Of a stretch of DNA of 64,000 nucleotides, positions 35,201-47,342 are shown in pieces (the first letter of the stretch is position 1; each line of letters begins with the position of its first letter). The position numbers and the translations under genes are program-made. This stretch comes from Gavia stellata (taxonomy: Eukaryota; Chordata; Aves; Gaviiformes; Gaviidae), in assembly GCF_030936135.1 (NCBI RefSeq), contig NC_082600.1:4960001-5024000 (forward strand), in the 5' to 3' direction. Below the pieces are notes generated by a model. The model saw nothing but the letters and a program-made list of their open reading frames with translations. It had not been told where the DNA came from and did not search any database.

Positions 35201-35981
35201 CACTGATTTTGATAATGTAAACTTTCTTCTCTAATGAGTAATAAGCAGTTCCATCTTTCATGCCCTTTTAAAATTGCTTTTAGTAAGGGACTGGATTTGT
35301 TTTAATCCTTTTCAGTATGTAAAGCCCCAGATATTTCAATCCCTTAGGGGCTCAGTATTTCCTAGCTCCGGTTGAAAAGGCAGAGGAAAACAGCTTTCCT
35401 AAATTGACGGAATCTGTGACTGATATAATTTAATTTTTTTTTTATCCAGAAAGTGACCCAAAAGTGTCAGTTAAGAAAAAGATCTCTGGCATCCCACCCT
35501 GTGGATTAGTAGCAAACAGGCATATCATCTAGGTACAGTAGCTCTTTGTACTCTGACCTAGTTGTTTCTGTTCTGGCTTGTTCCTTCTTGAAAGAAGAGA
35601 TTTGGAAGAGATGCAGAATTTGCTCAATAAACAGCTAAAGCAGTATCACCTGCCACATGAAGTGCTTCCCTTTAAAATGGACCCTAGCACAATAGGATTG
35701 CTAACACCTAACACTCTCTGCTCTGCTGCGTAGTCAGAAGGGATATTCTAAAAACATGTAAGATGGTTTATTCTGGAGGATGCTTTTCCCAAGGAAGGGT
35801 TGAGAGAGCCTTGTCTGGGATCAGGCCAGTATTTGTGGGGTGTTCTAGTGAATTCAGCTTGATCATATTATTTTTACATGGTTAGCAATTAATTGTCACT
35901 GTTGTCCTGTATACACCTGCATTGGTCTTATGTTGCGTGCAGGCATAACGGTTAACTTAGCTTTGTTTTCTTTTCCCTTAG

Positions 35982-36082
35982 ATATTTCCAGAAAGTGCCT
36001 CGAGGAAGCTTCCTTATGTAGAAAAACCCTACAAGAAAAACATAGTGTGCTTTCTGGCAACTTGTGAAGCAAAGCTGTCAAA
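35982..36082 (+). other. SOCS4: SOCS4 5' UTR in the coding exon
   Basis: The acceptor TTTTCCCTTAG ends at 35981 after a polypyrimidine tract. The 101 nt to the ATG contain in-frame and out-of-frame stops, so coding does not extend upstream. Confidence 0.8.
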
Positions 36083-37393
36083 ATGGCAGAAAATAAGGAC
36101 AGTAACATTAAAAACACAGATGTGAGACCCAAAAGCAGCCGGAGCAGAAGCGCAGACAGAAAGGATGGTTATGTCTGGAGTGGAAAGAAGCTCTCCTGGT
36201 CTAGAAAGAGTGAGCACTGTTCTGACGCTGAAACAGCAAATGCTTTGGGCAGATCAGGGACTAATTTAAGGAGCCAAGAGAGGAAGTATAGCTGCTCATC
36301 TATCGAGCTGGATCTAGACCGTTCGTGCGGTCACAGGTTTTTAGGCCGGTCTCTCAAACAGAAGCTGCAAGATGCTGTGGGTCAGTGCTTTCCCATAAAG
36401 AATTGTAGCAGTCGGCATGCCTCGGGACTGCCATCAAAAAGAAAAATCCATATCAGTGAGTTAATGCTAGATAAGTGTCCTTTCCCCCCGCGCTCAGAGC
36501 TAGCTTTTCGGTGGCACTTGATCAAAAGACATACAGCCCCTATAAGTCCAAAAGCTGAAGACTGGATAATTGCTGATTTATCCCAGCATGAGGAAAGGGA
36601 GGATCAGCTGCGAGACGATGAGATTGCCAACGGGGGGACGGACTCTCCCTCCCAGTCCTGCGACTTTACCGACAGCGGTTCCTCTAGGGGTGATTCGAGG
36701 TCTGAGTTGGTTACAGGTAAGGTGGTAAGGAGCAATAAAGACGAGAGCGATATGGACTCTGACGATGAAGTTGTAACACTGTGCACAAGTTCAAGAAAAA
36801 GAAACAAGCCCAAATGGGAAACGGATGATGAGCTGCTACGGATGGAAACGCCTCCGAAATACCATACACAGATTGATTATGTCCACTGCCTAGTCCCAGA
36901 CCTCCTCCAGATCAATAACAATCCCTGCTACTGGGGAGTCATGGATAAATATGCAGCCGAGGCGCTGCTAGAAGGAAAGCCAGAGGGAACATTTTTGTTA
37001 CGAGATTCTGCCCAAGAAGACTATTTGTTTTCTGTGAGCTTCAGGCGCTACAGTCGTTCCCTCCATGCGCGGATAGAGCAGTGGAATCACAACTTCAGCT
37101 TTGATGCCCACGATCCTTGTGTCTTCCATTCTCCTGACATCACGGGACTCCTAGAGCACTACAAAGATCCAAGTTCCTGTATGTTCTTTGAACCGCTTTT
37201 ATCCACTCCGCTGAACAGGACTTTTCCTTTTTCTCTTCAACATATATGTAGAACGGTTATTTGCAACTGTACAACTTACGACGGTATTGACGCACTTCCC
37301 ATTCCTCCATCAGTGAAGCTGTATCTGAAGGAATATCATTATAAGTCAAAAGTTAGAGTACTCAGGATTGATGTACCAGAGCAGCAAAGCTAG
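36083..37393 (+). CDS. SOCS4: SOCS4, suppressor of cytokine signalling 4 (436 aa)
   Basis: SOCS4 is a cytoplasmic substrate adaptor of an elongin B/C-cullin-5 ubiquitin ligase. It binds phosphotyrosine targets and is linked to EGF-receptor turnover. The intact frame is in one exon, as in other vertebrates; human SOCS4 is about 440 aa. The long N-terminal region starts MAENKDSNIKNTDVRPKSSR, with the conserved SADRKDGYVWSGKKLSWSRK block, and is followed by Ser/Asp-rich sequence. The SH2 domain runs from about residue 283 (CYWGVMDKYAAEALLEGKPE) to about 378, with the phosphate-binding Arg307 in FLLRDS. The C-terminal SOCS box has a BC box (SLQHICRTVI, Leu385 and Cys389, for elongin C) and a Cul5 box (LPIP, 405-408), ending RVLRIDVPEQQS. 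The start is supported by the family N terminus and AAAATGG context. No key residue is missing. The closest paralogue, SOCS5, is longer at the N terminus. Confidence 0.98.
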   Translation: MAENKDSNIKNTDVRPKSSRSRSADRKDGYVWSGKKLSWSRKSEHCSDAETANALGRSGTNLRSQERKYSCSSIELDLDRSCGHRFLGRSLKQKLQDAVGQCFPIKNCSSRHASGLPSKRKIHISELMLDKCPFPPRSELAFRWHLIKRHTAPISPKAEDWIIADLSQHEEREDQLRDDEIANGGTDSPSQSCDFTDSGSSRGDSRSELVTGKVVRSNKDESDMDSDDEVVTLCTSSRKRNKPKWETDDELLRMETPPKYHTQIDYVHCLVPDLLQINNNPCYWGVMDKYAAEALLEGKPEGTFLLRDSAQEDYLFSVSFRRYSRSLHARIEQWNHNFSFDAHDPCVFHSPDITGLLEHYKDPSSCMFFEPLLSTPLNRTFPFSLQHICRTVICNCTTYDGIDALPIPPSVKLYLKEYHYKSKVRVLRIDVPEQQS

Positions 37394-39805
37394 AAAATAT
37401 TTTTATGAAAGAATGAAATTGTCTCTAAACAGACAAATAGTATGTTCAGTCTTTCTTCCTTCTACAGTTTTTTTTAAATAGCAATTTGATTTTTTTTTTT
37501 TTCCTGCAGATTATTTACCACCCAAACTAGCCTCTGTCTAAGGCTTTTTTATCCAAATGTACTTTGAGTCTTCCCAGCTCTCTTTTTTAGAAATTATATT
37601 CATTGTGGGCTTTTGGTACTGTTCCCAAACTAGAGTTTTATGGAATTTCAGGTAGGCTTTGTGGTATTTCTATAGATGGATAGTCTTTAGATCTAAAAAC
37701 CCTAAAAATCAGTTTTGAATTTGATCTGTCTTTTATATTGTAATTTACATATGTTGCTGACATGTTTGAAATAATGCACTGTTAACTAAAGATTGACTCA
37801 TCTGTATTTTCTGCATTTCTTTTAAAATGAGTGCTCTAGCCTCTGTGTGCGTGTATGTATGTCCGTCCATATCTAATACAGTAAATTCATCAGTCTATTT
37901 CTAACATTACTATTCCTAGCAAAAAGAAGTTTGAAAGAGGATATGATCTTTCTATAAATACATCAGGGGACTAAACACCAGGGAGGGGAAAAACAATTCA
38001 AGTTAAGGACAACACTCAGTACAGGAACAAACATGTATAAACTGGTTGTGGAAAGATTTTGGTTGGAAAAGAGGATGGCTCCTCATCATCAGAGCAGCAG
38101 GGTTCTGGAACAGCTTTTCATTTTTGTATGATAGCGGTAAAAAGCAAACTACTTATAAACTGGGATTTGATCAGTGTCTGGAAGGGATAATGATATAGTT
38201 AGTTACGATAGATGGGGCTCAGACTTGGTAACTCTATTTCTCTGTTACTATTTCATTATATGAAATACACGGTTTTTCACTACAGGAGCTGCTGCTTCTG
38301 AAATGATAAAGGACGGGGTGGGAGGGTGAGAAGAAAGATATTTCCATAAAAATCTGCATATTAAACTGTCTGATCTTGCCTGGTTGATCCTGAGGTGATA
38401 ATGAGTAATTTTCTTGCTTTGTAGGAGAGTTGTTTTTTTTAATAAGTATAGTTTAAAAAAAAAAAAAAAAGTCCGCTGATTTTTCTTGCAATGTGAAGCA
38501 TTTGGTTGAGTGGCCTCCTGCCAAATTCCATGTACAGGAAAACCATGCATGGATAATGCTCCTAAAAGCATTACTTACATTACATGGATAGGCAGATCTG
38601 CTGCTGAATTATTGGTGAAATCCCAGTGAGACTCAGTGGATCTGGGTTCAGGCAAGAAACTCTATTGCTTTCCAGACTGGCCTCGGGGCACAGCTCCAGG
38701 AGGTGCAGGACTGACCTGCAGTGCTGTTGTCTTCGTTTGTATGTGCTTTATCTCCTCTTGCAAAACCGGGCCCAGAATTGCTCTGCCAAAAGTATGTGAG
38801 ATGATGTAATTGTAACTACAACCACTGCACTGTTTCCTCTCCTTTGATCGCAGGGAGCATTTGTATCCTCTTGAAATGCTTTTGAAACCGAGACCCCAAG
38901 TCTGCACTTTACAAATGTGTTTAATTTCATGCATGCAAAAGATCTTATCAAAAATCCACAATTACCTGTGTGCGTGAGGTTACGTATGTGTGCAGGCTAG
39001 GAGCGGCAGAGCACGCTGCTGTAGTCTTGCTCCCAGATTGTAGGCTAAGAATAAGCAATATTTCTATTTGAATCTTAATTGCACCTTATACAGAATCCTA
39101 CGGATTTGTGGACATCAAATCCGTCCTGCAAGCTGGGTACTCGGGAGTTACCAAGGAAGCTTTGCCATGCAACTCCACCGGGGACCTGCTACCCTGCCCT
39201 TGCCCCCCCACACCCCGAGCAGAGAATACCCTTTCCACTGAACTGCTGTCACTGTGATGATGTAAACAGATTTCCAGGGACATCTGCTTAGAGACCAGCC
39301 CGTTTGTTTTCACTGTGTTTTAAATAGGTTTTGAACCAAAGTCTCCAGGGAGAAAATGCTAACACATCAATCTATCGCATCGCACATGGATGAATACTCT
39401 ACAGGACAAAATCTCAGCTGCTATAAATCAGCGTGGCTTTATTGATACACTTATAACAGCTTATACCAGCTGAGATTCTCCCTCCTCCATATGCAAATGA
39501 TAACTGTATGACTGATGTCAGAAAAATTACCCTTTATCCCTGTAATCTTTTTGTTGTGCTGCTTCCATTCAACTGGCATTGCCTTTTGCAAAAACTGTAT
39601 TTTATCAAGGACAGCTTCGTACCAGCAAATCTATTTTTCCCTCTACCTATCACTGCCATTTTCCAAACATAAAGTGTGTGAGCAGCAGGGATCGTCCTTG
39701 CTCTGCTCTTTTACACTGTGCCCGTCATGGTGGAACGGTGACCGGTGACTTGCGTGGCTGCAGTATGAAGTAATAGTATCTGGTTCAAAATGTGACTTCA
39801 CAGAG

Positions 39806-39813
39806 TGACGTCA
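39806..39813. promoter_or_regulatory. Perfect CRE palindrome TGACGTCA
   Basis: An isolated full CREB/ATF site inside the presumed SOCS4 3' UTR, outside any CpG island. It may be chance. Confidence 0.4.
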
Positions 39814-42135
39814 GGGACATTTGCAGGCTGCTTGATTAAAATTCTCTTTCAGAAACTTTTAATTAGGGAAAAAAGCTCATAATTTTAGATAGAGATTAGT
39901 GTTATTATTACTTCTATCGCAAGACCACAAAAAATAGCTTTCAACCAAAAGTCGTACTTGCTTTGGAAGTTAGTGAAGGCCACCATCTCTTTCAAAATCA
40001 GCAAAGATTTTGTCCCTTCAAAATGAAAGGCCATGAAAGAACCTTTTCTGGGGCATAGTTCCCCAACGTGCTGTGTTTTCAGTGTCGTTCTGTATGCAGC
40101 CTACATTGTTTTGACATTTGTTGATGCATCACTTACCCCAAAAACGTCTTGAGCGCTCCAATTTTAGAAGACCTATATAATACAGCAGTTGGGGGAAGAA
40201 GGTGTGGCACATAAAAATAGTGCCTTTGGACTGTGGGCCAGTTAATTGCATTTATTTAGAGAAATCATATGTAGAAAATATTGATGAATGGGGTTTTGTG
40301 GAAGTTCACCCTATTTTTTCTTGTTTTATTTGTGCAGATCATTCATACCTGTGTGACATTTGTACCTAATGACAGTGCATCATATATACATGTGCAGTCT
40401 GTGAAAGATCCATTTCATGAAGTATACATTTTTTTATGAAACATGGGGACTCAAAAGGTCTATTTTGCTTAAATCCATGTACCTTTTTTTCTCTTTTTTT
40501 TAAATAAGCCTTGTAGAAATTAACTGGTTTTACAATATGCCAAGAATTGTCATCCTAAAGTTTTCCTCCCGCTGCTGTCATTAACAGTCTTACCAGTGCT
40601 GCTCGCTCCCAGAATACTTTATAACACCTTGCATCTGAAGTATGATCCAAAGATAACCCAAGTCTTGAAGTTCAGTGTTGAAGCCCTCTAGAAAATTAGC
40701 CTCAGAAACAGGGTAAGAACTTCCATTTTCTAAGCCCAAGCTCTTGCAAGACAGAGATTCCAAGTTCTTCAGGATGAAGATGAAATGTGGAACAAGGAAA
40801 GGTACAGAGATGTGCGGAAAAACATGTGCTCAAGGCTACGCAGCAGGTCAGTGGCCAAGCGAGGACATAACGCAGAGGTGACGCTGGCCACAGCCCCCCT
40901 GTTTTGGGGCACCCAGCCAGCTTTGCATCAGGAATTGTGTCTGCATGATGTGGTTTATGTTGTTTTGAAGGCGGTTCCAGAGGAGGACAGTAGAAACACA
41001 GTGTATTGAATCAGTATGAACAGCTGCTGGTAAGAAAAAAGATCTGATTTTGATAAATTATTTTGATATAAGGGGACAAAAAAAGGTCAGGCTCTTGATG
41101 CATGCTGGGCAAACTACATACACAAGTTATTTTTACAGGATGGTTTAAAAAAATTAAACACTCTTTCCATTAATCATGTTCTCTGGAGTTTGCTTTTGCC
41201 TGAAGTGACTTTTTGCAGCTCTATAGTAATTTCAGTTGTTGGCCCAGTGCCATCAATACAGAGCAACCTCAGCTCCATCAGAATCACTGACGGATTTGGG
41301 GTAGTTTGTGTGTCCGATAATTGGGAGTACACATTTCTTCTCCATTTTCCTACTCTCAGCACTTGTTTTGATGAAATCCAGGGCACATTTGTAGCAGGGT
41401 ATCTGTATCTACAGTAACATACCCAACTTCAAAAAAAACCCCAAGTGATCATAATTTAAATGCTTTCGTTTTAAAGACACTGGTGTGTTTCCAATATAAA
41501 GAAGAAATCCTTGTACGATGCAGTCATGCATGGCCTTACTGTAAAATTGACAGGCTCTTAAATAATTAAAAAGGGGGATACTTTAATTTTGAAAAAGGAT
41601 GCTGGAGGAAGGAGGTTAAAGGAAGCTTTTAGTCAGCTCTAAGGTTAGATTTATTGATCTAGTGATCAATCCCTTTCTCTTTCCTGAATTTAAAGCTAAT
41701 GGGAGACTGTGGTCAGAGATGAGTGGCTTTTAGTTAAGGTTTTTGACTCTTATAAATAATACAACAAATGTCCTAGTAAGTAATAAGAAATAAGATACTC
41801 GCTCATTCTTTTTAAATAGAACAAGTGTGGCAAACAAGACTCAGCTGTAATTTTTGAAGTCATTTATTAGACAAATTGCTCTTCTCTACTTCTTTTACAA
41901 GAGAGACATAAACCATTATATTATTTATTCATGAATCATAGCCATTAAGATGATAAATCAAATTATCAGCTTCCTGTCTCTCTTCGGTTTTAATCATTTT
42001 TTATAGTTCATGCAATATAAAGACAGCTTCCTTCCTATGAAACAAGAGACCTTCAGAGACCTTTTTATTGTAAACGTACATTTCCTTCCCATTTTTAAGT
42101 ATATCCTAGTGATTTTCTCTGTCAATTTGATCTGC

Positions 42136-42141
42136 AATAAA
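42136..42141 (+). promoter_or_regulatory. Candidate SOCS4 poly(A) signal
   Basis: AATAAA, the only canonical signal I find on the plus strand between the SOCS4 stop and here. Confidence 0.5.
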
Positions 42142-45063
42142 AAGCCAATAAGGAACTTGTACATTGATTCAATATAGCAAAGTTAGCTATGAAGTAAGTG
42201 ATTTTGGCTAACCTCTGAAATAACGTAGTACTGGAAAATATAGTTAAAGGATTTTTTCTGCCACCCCTAAATGTGCGTGGTAGTATCGCACATTTAATAG
42301 AGAGAAATCTTGACACCAGCTCACATACCAATAGCAGGACCTTGCTCACAAGGTTTAATATGAGCTCTGCAGTAGTATCACTTTTTTTATACATTGAATC
42401 TTACTTTTTCTGCTATATTCACACAGCCAGTGCATCCTTGCCTCTTCCCATGAGGTGGGAGAGCTACAGTTACCCCGTGAGCTGAGACGGTTTCACACAT
42501 CCTTTCCTCGCTTGCTTTCCGTCTGCATCTGTCTGGTTCAGCATCTAAAACAGTCGTAGGGCGAGCCGCCGTGACGTGGTGTGGGTGGAGAAGTTGTCCA
42601 TTCAGAAAGAAATGCACATTGATTTCCATTCCCAACAGCCACAGCCAACTGGTTTTAAACTTGATCGTCCTTGTTAAATACTACTCTCAGGAAGCACCGA
42701 TGAGGTCAGAGTTACCGAGGATGGAAGAAGAGCCTCTGTCTGCATCATTAGAAATACTCATCTGTGCTACAGTGTAAAAATCAATACTTGTTTATTCAAC
42801 TCTATGAATAATAGAGTTTTGAACACAAATATATAATTTATGCATCTAAAATCTATAGCATGGGGCTGACGTGAGTAGCAGTAACTTCCCCCTTCCCTAC
42901 ATCCATTTTAAAAATCCCCTGGGTGTCTGAGTGATGCATTATCTGGCCAAAACACGGCCTCAGCCCAGCCTCCCCGCAGGCAGGTCGTTCCCAACACCTT
43001 CCTGCGGGGATCCCTGGAGGGTTAGAAAAGATTACCAAGTGCCCCAAGGAGGTCCTCACGTGGGTACTCCAGTTACTTTATTGCTGGGGAGAATCCCTTG
43101 AACGGCGTGTTTGGGACTGGTCAGAGGGATGTCTGGATCAGGGAGCATAGCTCCCGTGGTGGCCACAGCATAATTAAAAGTCAAAGCAGGCTCGTTAGCC
43201 TGTTAAGGATGTCTGGCCACTGTAGAGGGCCAAAGCCAGCGTCCCTCTGCTAAAGCTGGCCCTTGTGAATACGGGTCCCTCTTCCACCCCGATGCAGAGA
43301 CAGGAGGACGACTGTCATGTTAGATACAAGGACAACAGCCGTGGAGGGCAGCTGCCACGCAGGCAGCGCATCTCCACATTCCCACCGTGGTGGTGACACC
43401 TTTTTGCGAAAAGCATGCCCTGTAAAATCCAAAAATGTTTGCTTCCCTGTCTTCTTCGTTATGCTTGTGGCTCTTGCATATCAAAATGGTGCAGCAGGGA
43501 AAACATCAGGCTCATGTTACCGTAATCCACCGGCACAAAGCCATTGCTGGGAAGTACCAACTTAAGAAAGATTCGAACTCAAGCTTCGAGGTAGGAGGCC
43601 CTGTTGGCTATCTGGGAGCTCTTCCATTTATTTTCCTTATTTCTCCTTCTAGTTCTTCGGGGGGAAAAAAATCTTGGTTATTTCTTAAGTCTCATGTTCA
43701 GCCACTAGCTAAGAGCATCTCTGAGTTTGTCTCAGTTGAACGGGTTCATTGCCAGACCTTTTTTTTTTTTTTTAATGCGCATCAATTGGAATAGACTATA
43801 GTCCACTGCTTGTGCTAACGTGGGGTTTTTTGTTTCAGGAAAAGGCTGGGTTTGTCCTTCATAGCAGTTACGTGATTGTATTTCTAGGTCAGGTTTTTAT
43901 GTGTAGTCACACAAAGTTTCAATTTGGACAAAACACCCAGTAAGGGTCTTGATGCTTGATGCTGTTATGATTAGAAAGTTGTCTAATCAAATTTTGTTTC
44001 CAATTAAAAAAATTGGATTAGCTCTCAGACTGAGACTTTCGCTGTTATTTTTAGTCTACAACTAATGAATCCCTGAAAATAGAGTGTATAATGAAAATAC
44101 GGTGATTGGTTCTGCAGGGATGGTTGGGAAAATGCATTACCAGATCAGAAAGGGTACTAAATCTTCTGTCACAACCTTCCTCATTAAACTAGATAATTTG
44201 AAATTGCCTCTAGTGTATTAAACAGTTCATTATTTTGTCTTGTGTGTTGCTCCTCTACAAAAGAGTAGTGTTCTTTTAATTGATATCCAAAGCCTGAAAA
44301 AAAAAAGATCAAGCATATTTAGTCAAGAAAAATCAATCTGAGCACTGGCTGTGTTGCTGTACAACTTGTTCAGAGCCATCCGAATCGTCACATCCTCTGA
44401 TTTGGGGGAAAGAGGACAGGTCTCTAGAAAATATTGAGGGGAGAGAAGGCAGCAAGAAGGGTATAGCTCTACTAAATCTGACATAGTGTTTTCCTCCACC
44501 AGCACAGTTGGAAAATTGGGTAATTTGAGGTTTGTGGACATTTTGTCTGATGGTTTTAGCACATTAGAAATGAACAGCCCCCAAAACTTAAATTGCTTTA
44601 CTTTATCAGCACCTTAGTGTTACTACAGAGACATCTAACGCTTCAAACAAGCAAAGGGTGCCGTCAGCCCGAGGGAAGGGTGTCTGCAGGAGCATGAAGG
44701 ATAACCTGAGTGGGAAACTGCAGCAAGAAAGGGGAATTTGGGGTGACAGCTGAAGCAAGGAAGGAACCCAGTGCCGGGGTGAAACAGAGACTTTTCTCTG
44801 TGTGGCTGACTATGACCTCTCATCAGTGGGAATGGGAAATCTCCACCCTGGTGGTTTTGGCAAGGAATATCTCCATGGGATCTTCAGCCTGCCCAGAAAT
44901 TCCTCATTTTTCAGGACATCTTTAACCTGGCAAGCTGGAGGCTAAGGGCAAGCTGAAGGCTTTTCTTGTCTGTCTCTTTATGGCTAAAATGCTGGCATTA
45001 GACTAGAAGATGCCTGAGATCTTGCTGCCACCAAGGTAACATGGGGTTGGCGAGGGCAACATC

Positions 45064-45114
45064 CTGTCATTTTTATACGCCTGTCACTTTTGTACTCCTG
45101 TCATTTTTATACTC
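45064..45114. repeat. 17-bp minisatellite, three copies
   Basis: Three adjacent 17-bp units starting CTGTCAYTTTTRTAC (45064-45080, 45081-45097, 45098-45114). The outer units differ at one base; the middle unit differs at two or three. Confidence 0.9.
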
Positions 45115-47322
45115 TCCGAGCCAAATTACATCTTGGTGTGATGCTGCTGGCTCTGGTATCCTTGTACACAAGGAATCTTGGTCCCATGCCCAAAGAGAAG
45201 GCAAATGTGAAGGGGAAATAGGAGAAGATTTTATTGGAGAAGATATATTCAAAGGTGGCACTTAGTGGGAGGGTGCGAGTTTGAGTACGCCAGCCAGATG
45301 AGGCACTTGCCCTTTGTCTCTTTTACGTTGATTCACTAACAGAGGCATTTATTAAGCCAAAAGACCCTGTTCCCTGTTTAAGCAAATGCCTCTTCCCAAG
45401 TCCTCCTCTCCTCCAAGTGAGTAAAAAAAAAATCAGCTCTCACCCCTTCCCAGCCAGCCTTTCTCACACGTGACCAATGCTTGGTTTCTGCTGGATATTC
45501 CCTCCTGACAGGATCTTCTGCTACCACAGGTACGATCTGTTGGTACAAATTACCTGAGTGGGCGGCAGATTCTTGGCTAGACAAAAGACCAGCCAAGAAA
45601 TAAAAGAATCCTTTCTTTCACATGAACCAGGGGGGTGCACAGAGTACTTTGATATTGTGCTTCATTTAATAGCAAAAGCGCAAGTAAATAATCCCTTGCT
45701 TTATCTGATGTGCTCCTTTATTGTGATTCCAGGCAGACAGGATTATTCAGGGGGAAGGGAAGGGGGAGGATGGGGAAGGGGAGAAGGAAGGGGGAGGCAG
45801 GGAAACTGGAGTCGCCTCTTTCCAAGGGCTTCCCAAGCCAAGCGTTGTGTCCCTGCTCTTCAATCTCCTGTCCTTCTTCCCCCGGATTGTACTCTTAACT
45901 GCTTTGATACCCACACACTGTAATCAAGTAGCACTCCCACAAGCACATTTTGGAACCCTGTTTGTCAAATGTTTGGCCATGTTAGGGTAGAAATTATTCC
46001 AGATAAATTCGTTCAACGCTTTATGAGCTAGAAATGGCACATTTGTTATCACACAAATAACATATGGCATTAGCAAATGAAGTTTAATGTTGTAGCAGCT
46101 GAAATCACAAGTACGGCTTATTCACCTTAACCTGAAATGCGCAGTGGTAGGAAGTGAAGCAAAAAGATGTCACCTCCGTCCATCTCACGTTGGCTGGAGT
46201 ACCATCACAAGCATCCAAAACTCTTTCTTTCACTGCCCCTGCCAGTAGATGCTAGAAAACAGATCCTTTGGCTTCCTCGTATTTGTACTCTGATACAGGA
46301 CCTGAACACTGACTTCTCTAGTTTTTATATAGAAGCAGAACATGTGAATGGCCATGCCAGGCTGGGCCACAAGTCCGTCCAGCCCTGTACCCCGTCCCCA
46401 GCTGTGGCCACAAGTGAAGGCTCAAGGAAGAGTAGTTCAGCCATGGGTGCTTTACCTGTCTCAAAATCAAAACAAGCATTACTAGTAGTGAAAAGGTTAT
46501 GAAGTTATTTTGAATGAGGTGCTAAATGGCTGTATGCTGGTGTTTTTACAGTCTAAATCCGATAGTGTGTCTTAATTTCTACCAGTAAGGAGATTCATGG
46601 CAAACAAACGACTGCAAATCAGTGAATGAATAAGAGTAGATCTCCACAAAAGTATGCTTAATTCATTTGCCAATTACAGTTCATTTTTAATTATGAAAAT
46701 ACATTTTAGCAGGCATGTAATATATACTTTGCCTCAAAGAAAAGTAATTTCTAGCAGTATCAGACCTAACTACAGTTCTGGCTATTAAATCTTTGCTGAG
46801 AGGGAAAGAGTCCATTCATTTTTTACTGCACTTCAGCATAATCATTTTGGAGTCTGATCCTGCAATCCTTGCTACTTACCTGTTCTTTAAAAACAATTTG
46901 TGTGATTAGGAGCTATTCGTAAGTTCAAATAACATTGAACTTGTTGTTTTTACCTCCTGTTACTTCATTAAACCTGCGGTTCAAATAATAGTGGAGCTGG
47001 GGGAAGGTGTCCTGTTTGGGGAGTTGGTTCTTTCTGCTATTTTGGCAGCACATCTTGTTGTTTTCCCAGAATGTGTTTAGCTAAAGTAGCGCCAAGGAAG
47101 GAGTGTGACATGGTCCAGAACGAGACTGGTTTTCTCAGGTCGCCAACCGGCCTGGACCCTGTGACGCTGGGCTGAAATATTACTGAGGAAGTGTTATTTG
47201 TGTTCGTTATTTGTATTGCAACAGTAGCTCGATACTGCTGACCTCGAAACTAAAACAAGGAGATGCTCCATGTCCCGAAGAATTTCAAGTCTAAGCATAA
47301 AATGGGAAACAATATATGAATA

Positions 47323-47342
47323 TGGGGGGGGGGGGTGGGGGT
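47323..47342. repeat. G-rich homopolymer run
   Basis: Near-continuous G (one T) in the intergenic stretch. It is a likely assembly-length uncertainty. Confidence 0.85.

Larger units (their letters stand above)
29522..35981 (+). other. SOCS4 intron, no gene recognised
   Basis: About 6.5 kb between the candidate exon 1 and the coding exon. It holds a CR1 3' fragment at 32060-32260, a C-run near 32617-32635 and otherwise AT-rich unique-looking sequence. Short open frames on both strands show no family resemblance. An additional 5' UTR exon could be hidden here. Confidence 0.6.
29469..36021 (+). other. Upstream ORF in SOCS4 5' UTR (30 codons if exons join directly)
   Basis: An ATG at 29469 has A at -3 and G at +4. 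It reads 17 codons and two bases to the donor at 29521/29522. Joined to the acceptor at 35982 it continues in frame (Gly then YFQKVPRGSFLM) to TAG at 36019-36021, 61 nt before the SOCS4 ATG. It would be non-overlapping and could lower SOCS4 translation. This depends on the inferred splice, and an extra 5' UTR exon would change it. Confidence 0.4.
37394..42160 (+). other. SOCS4: SOCS4 probable 3' UTR
   Basis: No stop-free family-like frame follows the SOCS4 stop. The first AATAAA on the plus strand is at 42136-42141, giving a 3' UTR of about 4.75 kb; I recall a multi-kb 3' UTR in mammals. The stretch is AT-rich, with T and A homopolymers (37489-37503, 38456-38470), ATTTA motifs such as ATTTATTTA near 40247, and a perfect CRE palindrome at 39806. 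Earlier non-canonical signals (ATTAAA near 39834 and 41153) could give shorter forms. Confidence 0.5.

Noticed and set aside
43435-43794. 119-codon frame as a possible novel gene
   Set aside because: Ends in a poly-Phe run from a T tract, no domain resemblance, no good splice or promoter context.
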